A stretch of DNA of 64,000 nucleotides from Thuidium tamariscinum (GCA_947034885.2 OX344753.2:15748001-15812000); one strand, 5' to 3'; shown: positions 36,798 through 50,805, counted from the first letter of the stretch. Notes: generated by a model from the letters alone, not told the origin. Numbers and translations are program-made.

Positions 36798-38037
36798 CCA
36801 GTGTGCGAGTCTTCCCAAATGATACTTCTTTACGGTGGTGCGTGCCCATACTTCCTGGTTCCAGTCTTGAAGGACACAAAAGTGTCATCCTCTCAGAGAG
36901 CGTCTTGAATTCACAGGCATTTTTCATGGAAGCTCTGGAAAGCAAGAAAGAGCGTTAGTAAGCACTCTGTTTCATCAGCCCCTTCGCTTGTCCATATCCG
37001 TGAAGCAATTGTGTTGGGACTACTCTGACCTGAACATGTGTTAGTACTCTAATCTGACGTGAATATGGTGGTTCAACATGACGGGCAGATCACTTACATG
37101 GAGAATGACTGAGTTTGTATCTATGTTATATCAGAAGCCCCTGGTAAAGTGCCGTAATCTACATGAAGTGTCATATCTGAGGGACCTTCGAGAAAGATTA
37201 AGTTGCAGTTGATTGGCATGTAAACTGAAATTTTGGATTCCAGTGAAACAAAACTTTGCAGGTTTGCTCTCTGAATTTCATTCGGCTCCTGATTAGGTGA
37301 GTAGGATATGTGTCAAATGGTCTTGCACTAGTTGATGTTCAGAGTCTGTTCTAGCAAGGTGTTTTTGTCATGTGCAGTTAGCATTATGTAAAGCTAAAAT
37401 ATCCCATAGAATGTACACTGCATAACACTGTTAACCAGCCTAAACCATTCCTTGGAGATGAGATAATCCCTTCTTGAATCCCTTGAATTGAGGTTAATCC
37501 GCACATCAGGAACTTCACGGCATGTGAATATGGTACCATGATGGTGCATTGAAATGCATTCAAGTAAATTTGGTGCCAACCTCCATCCCAGTTGAGTAAA
37601 GAGAAAATGGCACCTATATTGTCAAAATGCAGCCTTTGGTGTCAAAATAGCACCAAAACAGTCTGGCCCAACTTTTCTGATGCAGAGGCATTGGCTAGGT
37701 AAGAAGTTGTAGTTTGGGGAGTGAATTTAGTTTAAATTATAGAGTCATTGGCTATGTAAGAAGTTGCAATGTTGGGGTCTCCTCCTTTGGGGGGAAGCAA
37801 AAATGATCCCTCAATGTTAGTTAACCTATGAATGACACTAAGGTTGCTGTGTAAGATAGAAGTGCAACTAGTCATCTTCAAAATTAGGGGTGGAATGGGA
37901 AGATCTTTTACAATAGTTTGACTTCCAAATGCATGCTTTTGGATTTTTATATACTAATGATTCTCATGGTCTCAAAATTGATATTTCCATGGTCACCATC
38001 TCATCTTTCAAGGGTTTAAGGGTCACCACATCCAAAA

Positions 38038-38262
38038 CTAAAGAGTAAAAGTAATTTTCCAATTTTTTAATCCATTAAAACTTTGAAATTCAATAACTTT
38101 CTCACCATGAGTCCAAATGCCATGAAACCAAGCATGTGTACCCCTCTTTGCAAAGGGCTTTTTGACAATACCAAGCATGCAACTAGGAGATGTATATTTT
38201 GGGACAAACAAACAAACAAACAAACAAAACAAAACAAACTACCTATCTTATGGTATAAATAT
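38038..38262 (+). repeat. Dispersed repeat with ACAAAC-rich 3' end, copy 1
   Basis: It contains TTTGAAATTCAATAACTTTC, a middle section about a factor-like GGGCTTTTTGACAATACC, and a tail (ACAA)n ending CAAACTACCTATCTTATGG. Copies at 40548 and 52136 share the order of these parts. A SINE- or LINE-3'-end-like origin is possible but unproven. Confidence 0.5.
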
Positions 38263-40547
38263 TGTTATATGTAGTAGTAGTAGTAGGAATTAATAGTCTT
38301 GGTCATTAAATGATTGAATGTGAAGTAGTTCACTTCTTAAAGACCCAATGTGAAAATTCCATTAGAGTCTTATAGTAGAACTTCTATAAAGTGCTACATC
38401 AAGATCTAGTACATTTCATTAGAGAGGTTCATTATCTTGGGGAAAGTGATATGCATTGGTAGTGTTTGGATGTGAGTTAGATTGAAATTGACAATCAATA
38501 ATATTTTAGGGACGGTTGCTTATGAAGTTCTACTATACCAATAGTGTTGAAATGGAATCTATTTAGTTTGTTGACTAATTAGTTTAATTTGGTCCAAAAC
38601 ATTGTTTATCAATGAAGTAAGTGGCCTTTTTTCTTTCTTGAAAGGTAGACCCCTATAATAAATAAAATTGTCTTGTATGGTTCCATAGCCAAGGAAGATT
38701 CTTAAATAAATTGATGAGTCCCTCTAAGGTCTCTTGTAACTCAAAATTTTACAACTTCTAGTTTGTAGGTGCACAATTATTTAAGTCTATTTTGAAATGT
38801 CTATAATTCTTTGGGGGAAATAAATTTTGTATGCTATAATTAGATTCATCAAAAAATAAACCAAAAAATAATTGAAAATGGCATCTTTTGAAATGTTCAA
38901 AAATTATAAGGTGCTATAATTGAATAGTGTAGAAGATATTAACAAAAATAATCCAAATTTATAAAAATTCAAGATTTTTGCAAGCAACATTGACAAGTAC
39001 AAATTTCAACCCTTTCCACCCAGAAAGTCATCAAAAGAAAATGCAATCATCTTGTCCTACATCATTGTTTAATATTTGTAATAACAAAAAGCTCAATGAT
39101 ATGTAAAAAACTAGAGTTTAGGATCAAAAGTCACATTGAAATATAACATATCATAGAAAATGAAATTTGAAGAAAATACAATTTCACCTATTAAATGAAA
39201 GTATCTATATAGGCTTAACAAATTTGATCCTAGGATAGTTAGGTTTATGATATTTGTCATTGCAATAGCCCCTCATCAAAAAATCTACTTCAAACAACTT
39301 TTGCCCAATTTGTACATGTCCATAAGGTATATGATCTATTTCTAACCAAGGCTCCATTTGTGCAAGATAGGGTGACCAATTTTTATGAAACAAGGGTATT
39401 AGGATATTGGCAAAAGCCTTAATTAGTGTAAGTGTGATAAAGAACACATTGGCACTAGATGAAGTTTCTAAGACCAATTTTTAGTTTTGTGCTTCTTGGG
39501 AATAGATTTGTCTATAGATCAAGAGAACAAATTGGACTCTAATCTACATTTTTAAAATAATTCTACTACTAAATTCTAAACTTGATGAAAATTAGCCAAA
39601 AATAGTACAAACTTCATTATCTTTATTCTTTGAATGGAAAAACATTATCTCCACACCATTGCTCAATCATACATAACCAGCTGTTGACTATTCAATGCTA
39701 ATGTGGCACCGTACCATTAACAATCCATCATCCAATCACACATGACTAGTTGTTGACTTTTCAATGCTAATGTGGCATCGTCCCATTGGCAATCCATTAT
39801 CATTTATCATTAAAAGTAATTGAAAAATGTACAATTTATTATGTTTAATAATCCATTTACTGCTAGCTTAGCTCATCAATTATTTAATACATAACTTATA
39901 CTAAAACACTTAACATTGTCAAGAAATAGGTCACATACAAGAGGTAACTCACAGCCCTATTCTAGTAGTGTAAGGTAATCTCTTTCTATGCAATAAAAAT
40001 GAGTAGTAATAAATTATAACATAGTTTTCAACATAACTATGGTGTAGTATGATTGGCTATAAGTTTCTTGGTATTGCAATTAGCTCTTGGTTGATTTTGC
40101 AACCAACTCTCAATTAGAAATAGGAAGACCTAATATATGATTAGAGTGGAATGGACTGAATCTTCAATCAAAAAATTTATGGTAATTTTGTTTTGAGAAA
40201 TAAAATTCTCAAAAAATATGGAGTCCTTTTCAGATCTTTTTATGTACATAGGGAATTTTTTCCCCACAACATATTTACTCACTCTAGATATGCTCAATTG
40301 CTTAAGTAGTCAAAAGTGAGTTGCCTCCTTTATACCTTTGACTCACCAAGAAGGTGAGTCCATTGCTCAATTTCAGTACATACAAATAAATATATGAAAA
40401 AATGCAAAGGTATGTTATGTACCTGCAAAATGAAAAAACTGCCATTGATTGATGCTTATCTTGAGGAAGATACTAGTATGCCTTGTGTTGTTGCCATAGG
40501 CAAATCTAATTTTTGAATGCCTGAAAACTTTGAAATTCAATAATTCT

Positions 40548-40862
40548 CACACTATAGGTCCAAATGTCACAAAATATAGCTTATGCACCCCTCCTCACTG
40601 AGAGCTTTCGGATGGTACCAAGATTGCAATCAAAATATATGTAAAAGTAATCTTTAAATTTTTTTAAACCAAAAATAACTCAAAAATCCATAACTTTCCC
40701 ACCATAGGTCGGAACGCCACAAAACAAAGCCCATGCACCCCTCCTCATTGAGAGCTTTCTGACAGTACTAAACACATGACTAGGGAACTCACGGGCCTGA
40801 AATCTCGACATGACAAACAAACAAAACAAACTACCTGTCTTGTCTTCAGGAATGGATACTAT
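40548..40862 (+). repeat. Dispersed repeat with ACAAAC-rich 3' end, copy 2
   Basis: It shares the CACCATAGGTCGGAACGCCAC section and the GAGAGCTTTC motif, with a tail reading ACAAACAAACAAAACAAACT. Its first part is duplicated: a related head section at about 40530-40630 precedes the full copy. Confidence 0.5.
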
Positions 40863-41390
40863 TGGCATTGACATCGCTTAGTTGACCAACGGAACTGCAG
40901 CATTTGTTAACACTTGGCAAGTGGACTGCCAAACTCATCATACATTGAAAGTACATCACAACGATTGAAGATATTTTTTGGGTACAGGCAGCTTCAATTT
41001 TGGTTGGATCTTCAGTTGTTGGGAGTCAAAAAGGGATTCAAGATTCTTGTGAAGATTCTGTCTTTCAGCACAATGCATGTCTTTTTCACACAACAGATGT
41101 ATGAATAAACTATGAATTTGAATCTTCTAAGGACACTGCAGACCAAAGTGATCCAATGGATGACTTCACTACGCACTATAGGATGGAAAAAAATGTTTTT
41201 TCATACAATTTATTCTGTATTTGTTTGTAGGATATTTGAGTATATTTACTTGGGTTGTTTTTTTCCTAGTGATTTGTCACCAAATTCCAAGCTTGATTCT
41301 TGGCTCCCTCTAAATATTGACCTTGGTGGGAGGGCACATACGGCTTTACTATTCATCTATAGTTCCAAAAAAACACAATGACTCATACAA

Positions 41391-41654
41391 GACATTAAAT
41401 CCTACCATCAAAGGTGGGCCAAGCAGGGTGGATTTACCTCACTCAAGGGAAAATACAAGAATTCTTTATTTTTTGAAAATAATTTTTTTTGAAAATTTTG
41501 AATTCATATTTGAAATCAAAGACCCTAAATTAGCTAGGAGAGGTCTAAAACATGTACCCTAGACGACACAAAGTAGGGATTTTTTGTCACTTTTATCCCA
41601 GAGAGCCCAAAATTTACCATGTTGGGCCCACCTTTAATGGTAGGATTTAATGTC
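41391..41654. repeat. MITE-like element
   Basis: The left end GACATTAAATCCTACCATCA, continuing AAGGTGGGCC, is matched by its inverse at 41625-41654 with one mismatch. The interior is AT-rich and non-coding. Confidence 0.65.
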
Positions 41655-44281
41655 ATGCATGTCTCACATCACATCGCAAAATCCCACACTATGGCCTTAT
41701 TGACTTTTGTAGAGAAGAAGATGCTCAATCCACAAATTGTAGTATATTTGGGTAATTGCTTGTTATTTTCACTTGAGTGAATTTCAATCATGAAAATAAT
41801 GTTTCTTAAAAATTTGACTAGTTCAACTCATGAAATGAAGCTTATCAAATTTACTTTTTTTTCCTATTGAAAATTTTAAAAATACAAAAAAATTCAATAA
41901 TATATAATAACATATATGAACTTTGAGCCTATAAGGCAATGGTTTGTTAATTTTAGAATTTTAGAATGATATAGTTACTTCTATTTATTCCATTATATTC
42001 TATACTATAATATACATTTATTTTGAAAATTTCAGATTATTTTAGTATATTCTGTATTTGATATGAACTTTCTTCATTTGTTTTTAGAGAATTCACAATA
42101 ATTTCAAATTTTTCCCAAAAAATTTGAATTTTTTTATATTTGTAAAAAACATGTGACTTTATTCTTGAAAAGTAAATTTGAAATTTATCATTCATATCTA
42201 ATTGCAAAATGGCAACAAATAGAATTATGATAGTTAAGAGTTGAAAAGAGTGGTTATAGGCTTGTCTTTACAAGGTTAAAAGTAGTGACAAAAGTAGGTG
42301 TATTGAAAATTGACCCTATAGTCATATGATGTGTAAAAGGCCTACATTTCAATCAAGAATCTAGATGGACTAGTTTCTCAAATTAGGTCAAATTTAGGTG
42401 TAGTATCCTTTCTACATACTCCCTTTGTCCTATAATACTATGGGTTGTAATCCTTTTTTATATATACTATCTATGTCTCAAAATAAATCCATGATTTATA
42501 GTGGAAAATTGTAGGAGTACCACGCAAGGAGTGGTAATGAAAGTATCAAGGATTTGGTGAAGAATTTTAAAACCCCATAAGAGAACTTTATGTGGGTGGT
42601 ATTGTGCTCTAATATGATCTTTTTGCATACTTGGAAGTGTTTATACTTCACAAAATGTTGGATTAGGATGAGAATCTTTGTTCAACTAAGTAGAATCATA
42701 CAGGTTTTGAGTATTTTTTCTATTTTTTCATATTATTTCTGTGTGTGAAAATCAAAATATAATATGAGAGAGAAAAATAGGAAGAAAATAGTATACATGA
42801 TCTATATTTCAAACTCCCCACACTTTTAATAGGATTTTGAGGTGTAGAAATCAAAATATAATATGTGAGAGAAAGATAGGAATAAAATTTTATACATAAC
42901 TTGTATTTTTAACTCCCTAGTCCCCACACTTTGAATTGTGATCAATTCTTGAATTTTTCTCACGATTTTTCTTCTACAATATAGATGGAAAGGTCTAATG
43001 TAGTTTGATATTCCTTGATGTGGTCAAAAATTGCCCTCAAAAATTACAAAAAATCATTTGTGCAATTTACTCCAAATGTTTGAATGTTGTAAGATTAAAG
43101 GGTAGAAAATTATTGCAATATATTCTTTGTTGTAATTCAAATATACTCAAGAATAAAATACAATGTTGATTCTTCTAAGTCTGTGATTGCTTAGTTGTGG
43201 ATAAATGGAATATAGAATATGCGGTCATACCAATACAAAATTGTAGGATGACAATGACTAACATTGGCCCTTTTTTAGTTCATTTGGTTTATATGATTTG
43301 GTTTTCAATTAGGGATTGCTTTCATAGGCTACACAAGGCTTGGTTGTTTCAACAATTTATATTTTTTAACAAAATATGAAGGTTGTTATTATATGAGCCT
43401 AAGAATCTAGACACCTATATTATAAGTATCTATATTATAGATATTTTTCACCATTATAGTATAATTATGTCATAAATGCCTATATTATAGGTGTTCATAT
43501 CATAAGTACCTTCAATAGTTTTAGAATATCTATTTGCACCTAGATTCAAGGCTCATATGGTCACATTTCTACACTCACACACTAACATTTATTGAATCAA
43601 ATATTAGGGTGGTCTAATGATTATAAAACTAGCATTTTAGGTATAAATTCATATATAAAAAGTGTTCATATTATACCATACACACAAAAATATAAGATAG
43701 TGGTTATTGACAGTGTTATGAAATGCACATTGTAATCCATAATATTTTCAAACATTGATGTAATTATTGAAATTACTTTATCCTTTCTTTTGTATTAGCA
43801 CAAAAAAAATTAATATAGGCTACAAGTTCCCAAATCTATCATTATGCCACATTGCATAGACCAATGATGCTAGGATGTCAGCATGAAAATGCAAGTTTAT
43901 AAGCCTTGAGCATATGCATAAGTAGATATCCTACAACCATTGAAGGTGCTTATAATGTAAACACCTATAATATAGGTATACTATAATCATTGAAGAGTTC
44001 TATAATATAGCACCTATAACATAGGTGCATAGTATTTTACATCATGTACTTACAATCCTAAGTTCACATGATAGCAACCTTCTTGCACAATCAATTGTAG
44101 CCATTAGAAAAATTAAAAATTTATACATCTAATGATCAAATAATTCTATTGTGAATGAACAATTTGTCCTTGATCATGACTGCAAAAAATATTGACATCA
44201 ACTACAATGGCATTCCTATAACAATGGTAGTTTAATAATGAACCTATAGAACACTCCAACTTGTAGACCAATCTTATTCAA
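41655..44281. other. AT-rich intergenic DNA with short local duplications
   Basis: No gene is seen. Near 42730-42930 two segments of about 115 bp resemble each other (AAATCAAAATATAATATG plus GAGAGAAA and TCCCCACACTT). Near 43390-43600 and 43880-44080 there are blocks rich in the palindrome ACCTATATTATAGGT and variants, also found in the element at 52942. Confidence 0.45.
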
Positions 44282-45030
44282 GGGTGATTGTATAAAACAC
44301 TTGTATGGTAGTTTGCTCTAAAAGCAATTGTGTTCTAAATGCAACTTCTATCTAGGAACTAGTGACATCTTATTTGAAATATGCACTTCTGTCAATGATG
44401 AATTAGGAGGGCTTAAGTGGTCACTTTAAGAGCAAACTACCTTACTATTTGTTGCGTTTTACGATAGTACTCATGAATTTTTCTAGAGTACTTTAAAATT
44501 AGGAAACTAATTTTTTTTAAATATTAGAAAAAACACGGCTAGTGTATGCACCTTTAAAATGAAGGTAACCATCCAAAGGAAATTCATAAAAAAATTCTCT
44601 AGATAGAAGAATTAGGAAAATGCCAAAATCAAGAAAAATAGAAAAATAAATGAATAATTCCATTTGTCAAAACTTTTTTGAGATGAATATTTACAAAAAG
44701 CCCCACCAAAATAACTTTTTACATGTTTTGAAATGCAAGTAGAAAGAAGCTGACTTTGTGGACTTCTACACCTTGTAAAGTTAACTATTTTTAGAATATA
44801 TATCCACAAGTCTACTAGAAAACAATCTCTTCCAAATTTTAGCTTTAAACTCATTTATTTAAGTACTCAATAGTACTATAAAATCCAAATTGACAAGTAC
44901 GACAAAAAATTGGGAGCGATTTTTTATGAATTTCAAGTCTTTTGAAGCTAGAATGCAAAAGTTATGGCCAAAATATAGATCAATATAGAAGGTGTGATAC
45001 AAAATAGTTCAAGTGTTTCTTGGAATCACT
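44282..45030. repeat. TIR element, GGGTGATTGC family, copy 1
   Basis: About 750 bp with ends GGGTGATTGTATAAAACACT and the inverse-type AAGTGTTTCTTGGAATCACT. The body matches 47473-48203 through most of its length (for example TCTAGAGTACTTTAAAATTA and AAAAGTTATGGCC). Non-coding. It is one of the longer non-autonomous TIR elements here. Confidence 0.65.
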
Positions 45031-46898
45031 TGCTCTTTGTTATTGGTGACAATATCAAGTATGACTACAAACCTCGCTACAATCTAAAGATTGTTCAAAA
45101 TCTTTTGGTAATAAGCAACATTGTCCATGAGAAGTAGGATCAATCAACCTCCAAGACGGATATGCATATAAAGCTAATATTATTTCATATTGCAATTGTG
45201 ATGCAATAATAGTAAGGTGAAGGAAGCAATATTTCTTCTCACATTCTTTATCTATTTTATTCATGTAAGTGGTGCACACTACACTAACAAAATGAAGTGG
45301 CAAGTACAATGGAAAATTTGTAAGGTCTAAAGCATAAGGTGAAGGAAGGTAAATCAAGTTCAAATTGATATGTTCAAAGGTGGGACAATCTAAACAACAT
45401 AAAGAAGTGTGCATCATTAGCCACTCATATTATATTGAGTACTAGTAAATGATATAAAATTTTGATTTCAAAAAGAATGTGGATGAAATTTGCTAAGCAT
45501 ACATGTCATTGGTAGAAAAAGCAAACATATTCATTAATGATTTTTGGAATATGAATAAGTGCTCTTGGCTTGTTGTAGCTTTAAATTTTATTTTTTTTGG
45601 TTTATTCACATACATTTGTTTGCATTCTCGTCTAGGCTACATTTAGTCTTGGACTTCGGGCCTCCTTTAACTAGAACTTTTTTTGTTTGTCCCATTTTTT
45701 TGGTTGGAGGCAAACTTGAATGATAATGAGGTATATGGAGAGCTTCCTTTGTTTTTGTAGGCACCTTTAGGTTCCAACCTATTCAATTTTGTTTCATGAG
45801 CCACAATATAAGTTCAAATGATCCAAAATCAACATAAACTTCAATTGCACAATTAAATACTTGTACACAAAGAAAGGTCATTTCAACAAACAAAAATATT
45901 CAACTTAGAACAAGGCCGCCATGTAATCAATAAACAATATTTTTTTGGACAAGTATTCTTCCATTGACTTTTTTTTTGGATTAAGATACCCCAATCAACT
46001 ACAAATATTTTTAAGGGATCAATTGAATATAACATTATGTTCAATAAATAAATTGCTCTATCATCTTTAATAATTCTATGTATACCTTTTGAATCTTTAA
46101 AATGGTATACTTCTCAAATTATGGTTTCAATGTCACCACTTGTTCTAGTATAGTACGATCTTTAAGTACGTAAAGTCTTCACTTATTAAAAACATAATTT
46201 GTCACCTTCCTTATATCATAGTAGATCTTTATGCCAAATACTAAATGATGGAATTACTTGAAAGACAAAAGATGATCATAGTTACATCTTGTAAGAGTAG
46301 TTTTGGGCCCCCAAGAGAAACTGTTCCCATTGTTGCAAACTAGCCCTTGTTGGTCTGAATTTTTGAATTTAAGAAAAAAAAAATCAAATTATTTGGATTG
46401 TATTTAAAAGAAAAGAAAATGATTAAAAGAAAAAATTCTTCAAAAAAAACATTTTAAAATATTAATGATGAATTAAAATAATTGATTAATTAACCATTAA
46501 ATGCCCAAGCCTTTTCAAGTGTGTTTTGACTATGTAAAAAGTGCATGGGCCTATAGTCATCCCTAGTGAAGCAAATTGATTTTTTTCCAAAATCTAATCA
46601 CATAAATGTTTGAAGAGCTTGTTTATTAGTACATTCCAAATTTTTTATATGTAGAAATAGCAAATAACTCCAAATCAATAGTAGCATGTTTAAATTTTCA
46701 ATGGTGAATATCATGAAAATACTTTACTCTTTCTATTGGAACCATTTTTAAAGCAAATGGATATGTACAATTTTTTAGATCTCAAATCAAGTGAAATTGC
46801 ATAAAGCTAGGAAATGAAGTAAAATTGGCAAGCTTTACACTTCACTTATGGTACATGTATGCCTTTGAAGACCTCTCAATAATCAAATATGTACCTTT
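45031..46898. other. AT-rich intergenic DNA, nothing identified
   Basis: No gene is seen. A 120-codon minus-strand frame (45055-45417) has no recognisable domain and no splice support. Confidence 0.45.
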
Positions 46899-47156
46899 TA
46901 TAAGAGGATTTCTAGCCTGCTATACTGATGTGGTCAAACAACTACCATGTCATAAAATACTAATTAATTAATTTTTTAAATTAATTTTTTAAATCATTTT
47001 TTAAATACATTTTGAAGTTTTTTTGCAAAAAAAAATTTTAATTTTTTTTTTCAAAATTCAAAAATTCAGACCAGCAAAGGACTGGTCTGCAGCATTGGAA
47101 ATAGTTTCAAGGAACACCCTTGAAACTGTCTTCCAGGGGCCCAAAAATCCTCTTAT
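46899..47156. repeat. TIR element related to the CATTAGA-type group
   Basis: The ends TATAAGAGGATTTCTAGCC and inverse (CCCAAAAATCCTCTTATA) pair over about 18 bp. The interior has A/T homopolymer runs and a GACCAG...CTGGTC hairpin, the same plan as the related elements. Confidence 0.55.
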
Positions 47157-47472
47157 ATTCATTGTAAAATCAAAGATTTCAATAGTTAACCTTTAAAACT
47201 ACCCAAATTTTTTTAAATGGTCAAAGGAATTTAACTGCCCATTCAGAAATGGGTCTGAAATTTCAGCTCAACCATATATGGTCGATTGGGCAGTTATGGG
47301 TTAATATTATTTGACATATATGGTAGTCGCTTGGCCACATCATCCCACTTATGTGGCAAATTTCAACAAGTTATCATAGTCTAGGAACTCGCAATCTATC
47401 AGAACAACCATAAATCCTTTTACGGCTAGAAGAGATGAAGGCATAATCTAATTTCTACTTCTTACATATCTA

Positions 47473-48203
47473 GGTGATTGCAAGAAACACTTGTACTATT
47501 TGTTGTGTTCTGCAACAATACTCATGATTTTTTCTAGAGTACTTTAAAATTAAAAAACTATTTTTTTATATTAAAAAATATGACTTATGTATACACCTTT
47601 AAGACAAAGGTGCCCATGAAAGGAATTGCATAGAAATTTTTTCTAAGTAGGAGAATATGAAAAATGACAAACCTCAAGAAAATACATACCTTTATGTTTT
47701 AATTAGGTAAAAATAGTAAAAATGAGTAAATGCAAAAAATAAAAAGTGGCCATTTGCAAACACATTATAGAGATGATCGTTCACTTAGAAAAAACACCAA
47801 AATAATATTTTATATATTTCAAAATACAAGCAAAAAGAAACTCACTTTGTAGACTTCCACACCACATAAAATCAACTATTTTTAAAAATCCTTTTCTAAA
47901 GAGCTAGAAGTCTATTGTAAGACCATCTCATCCAAATTTCATCTCAAAATCATTAAAAAAAGGTACTCCTTAGTACTAAACCCCCCTAAACTATGAAATG
48001 TGACATTCAATTGGGGTCTATTTTTGGATAGTAAATTATTTTTGAAAATTATGAAAAAATCTAGGAAATGTGTATAATAGTGATGACTACCTTTACTACA
48101 AATATTGAGTCATTTGAAGCCAAAATACAAAAGTTATGGCCCAAAAACAAATCAGCACACATTATATGATAGAAAATGGGACAAGTGTTTCTTGCAATCA
48201 CCC
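47473..48203. repeat. TIR element, GGGTGATTGC family, copy 2
   Basis: Starts GGTGATTGCAAGAAACACTT and ends with the inverse (AAGTGTTTCTTGCAATCACC), giving terminal repeats of about 22 bp. The body is collinear with copy 1 at 44282. ATCTA lies close to both ends, but no exact target duplication can be assigned. Confidence 0.7.
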
Positions 48204-48349
48204 ATCTAGCAAAAGATTGGCAAACTGAAATGAATTGTTGATAATGTTTAGTGACTACAAAATATACATGCATATGTGTTTGGATGATAGATATATATTC
48301 TACTACATTTGCAAGTAGTTCATTATATGTTTGGATGATAGATATGATA

Positions 48350-48608
48350 CATTAGAGGAGATTCGAGGGCAACGGGAGGCTATGAGTTCCCGAAGCTGTG
48401 AATGCAAGAATCTGCCGTAGGAATGCAGAACTGGCCTGTGTTGACGTGGTCGAGAGTGTGCCACATCACCGATTTTTTTTTGGACTTTTTTTTGCATTTC
48501 AGGATGAACTTTTTAAAATAAATAAATAAATAAATAAATTACTGATCGGGAACAATTCGGGGAACAGGGCTTTCGCAGTCTCCTGTTGCCCTCAAATCTC
48601 CTCTAATG
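48350..48608. repeat. TIR element, CATTAGAGGAGA subfamily, copy 1
   Basis: CATTAGAGGAGATTCGAGGG pairs with the right end CCCTCAAATCTCCTCTAATG. Subterminal parts include GAATCTGCCG, GACGTGG and GTGCCACAT; the core is poly-T/A and (AAAT)n. It is closely similar to 51232-51501. Confidence 0.8.
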
Positions 48609-48635
48609 CTTCACATCTAGACCATGGTTTTTTTC

Positions 48636-48838
48636 AACTACAAGAGCAAGGGGTGTTTTAAGTATAATCCTAGTAGTATAGTCTTTTAAAAAATGACCTT
48701 TAAGTAAAGTTTTTAGTAAAATTTTATTAAAAGGAATGTCTTTTTAGTTAAATTTTATTAAAAACCTTATCAAAAGGTCATTACTTAGAAGACTATACTA
48801 CTAGGACTATAATTAAAACACCCCTTTCTCTTGTAGTG
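48636..48838. repeat. CACTA-type foldback element, copy 1 (TSD TTC)
   Basis: About 200 bp, almost entirely one long inverted repeat. The left end is AACTACAAGAGCAAGGGGTG (first base changed from C) and the right end the inverse of CACTACAAGAGAAAGGGGTG. TTC flanks both sides (48633-48635 and 48839-48841). A CACTA terminus and a 3-bp duplication identify the CACTA/EnSpm superfamily. Confidence 0.85.
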
Positions 48839-49592
48839 TTCAAACATAACTATTTGCCTTGATTTGGTAGTGGAAAAAAAGACATTACCCACTAAAGTTT
48901 TCTTATCCTTGAGAATCATGTTGTGAATAAGCCCAAGATATAGAACATTTTTTATGTTGGATTTTTATATGACCATTTTGTTCCAAAAGTTCAAAAAACA
49001 ATAATGTCATGCAAGATCTTTCATAAGCATCCAAATAAGCTAGTCAAGCCTCTTTGGTTTCAACAATTCTATATACAAAAGTTGCCTTTGCCTCATATAT
49101 TGATGGTAAGATTTACTTATTGAATTAGTATTTTAGCCTATACATACACACTTGTAGGTGGTTTTCATCCACATTAAAAGTGAAATGAATGCATTGAGCA
49201 TAAATTCATGAATGAAAAAAATTGAATGAACCAATATTTTGGAGGTTTCAGTCTTTGAATCAATTTTTACTTGATCCAATCCTTTAATTCTTTTGAAATT
49301 TATTGTTTGGAATAAGATTTTTCTTTAAAGGCCAGATTCAAGGTGAAAAAACCCATAGCTAGGCATATTATAGTAGTTAGTGCAATTTTTATGACAATAT
49401 GTGATTTGATTGAGTAAGGTTCAAAGGCCTCAAATGATATTGCTTTACAAATAATTGAGCCAAGAAACTTCTATTTCAATTTGGTCCACCTTCATTGCTT
49501 CATAGTCTAATACTTTCTCTAGTCTTGGATGTTTAGATTTGTTTAGCACCAAATCCTTGCATTATTGATTATTGTAATCTTGATAATCATAC

Positions 49593-49795
49593 CACTACAA
49601 GAGAAAGGGGTGTTTTAAGTAGTGTCCTAGACATCACGTCTTTTAAGTAATGTCTTTTAAGTAAGGTTTTAAGTAAAATTTTGCTAAAAAGACTGCCTTT
49701 TTAGTAAAATTTTACTTAAAATTTTACTTAAAAGACATTACTTAAAAGACGTAATGTCTAGGACACTACTTAAAACACCCCTTTCTCTTGTAGTG
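49593..49795. repeat. CACTA-type foldback element, copy 2 (TSD TAC)
   Basis: Perfect CACTACAAGAGAAAGGGGTG termini in inverted orientation, with long arms that pair almost to the centre. TAC occurs immediately on each side (49590-49592 and 49796-49798). Non-coding, about 203 bp. This is the best-preserved member of the cluster. Confidence 0.9.
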
Positions 49796-49861
49796 TACAA
49801 ATATTCTCATATGGAACAATTTGTGAAAGAAGAGGTGGTGGAAGTTATTATTAAGTTCTAA

Positions 49862-49960
49862 CACTACAAGAGAAAGGGGTGTTTTAAGTATAGCCCTAGA
49901 AATAAGATTTTAAGTAATGGTCTTTTTTAGGAGACTTTTAGTAAGACTTTTAGTAACTAA
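49862..49960 (+). repeat. CACTA-type foldback element, half copy
   Basis: The left arm only: CACTACAAGAGAAAGGGGTG followed by about 80 bp of matching arm. The right arm is missing, so the element is truncated or was never complete. Confidence 0.75.
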
Positions 49961-50634
49961 GATAAATTGTATGGTTGTAGCTAGTCTTGGATGTTTAGTA
50001 ACTAAGATAGATTGTAATTTGACTACTAGAGCAAGGCTTTGTCATTAAAGTCAATTGACAAGTATTGAATTTTTTTCTTCAATGTTTCTAGATCTACATT
50101 TTATTTAATTTTAAATGTACTAGTTGAAAAGTATTTATATGTTGTTTGCAAAACAAAGTTTTTTATAACTTTCCCATCACTTGTCCAAATGGAATGTATT
50201 AAGTCTCTCTTAAAAAAACACTTAAGTATTTCTTCAACAAATTTTTTCTCTCAAAGATTTAGAGTATTTTTAGCTACCCAAAGTCAATAATTTTAAGTTT
50301 AGAAGTTCTTTGAAGCACCAAAAACTTAGAAATTATATTTTTCAAAATCTAATATATCTCCTAATCTACCAAAAAATTTTAAAAATAAATTTGACATTAT
50401 AGGAATTTGTCAGAATTTTTAAAAATTCATTCTAGAATTTTGAACCTTAGGTTTTAAGGGATTAATTACCTTGAATCAACACTTTGATTCTAAACACTTT
50501 TCATCTTGTTAAGGTCCTAAACTAAAATTTTTAAGGATAATCATTGCAAGTTGACTAGATAATTATAATGAGACCATTTTTAGCTATTGAATTTGGCAAA
50601 GTGTCTAAAAACAACCTTTGATGCATTAGTAATA

Positions 50635-50805
50635 TACGTCAAGAGAAAGGGATGTTTTAAGTATAGTCTTAGTAGTATAATCTTTTAAATAATGACCTTT
50701 AAGTAAGATTTTAATAAAATTTTACTAAAATTTTTACTTAAAGGTCATTACTTAAAAGACTATACTACTAGGACTATATGTAAAACACCCCTTTCTCTTT
50801 TAGTG
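50635..50805. repeat. CACTA-type foldback element, copy 4 (TSD ATA)
   Basis: Shorter (about 171 bp), with an eroded left end (TACGTCAAGAGAAAGGGATG) and right end the inverse of CACTAAAAGAGAAAGGGGTG. ATA flanks both sides (50632-50634 and 50806-50808). The arms pair along their whole length. Confidence 0.8.

Larger units (their letters stand above)
36798..41390. other. NTH1 3' flank and AT-rich intergenic DNA
   Basis: Probable 3' UTR to about 37.2 kb, then no gene. It holds the ACAAACAAAC-tailed repeats at 38038 and 40548. It also holds a tandem duplication of about 70 bp at 39655-39795, recognisable by TCAATGCTAATGTGGCA twice, and the 37850-38040 stretch related to 20935-21115. Confidence 0.45.
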
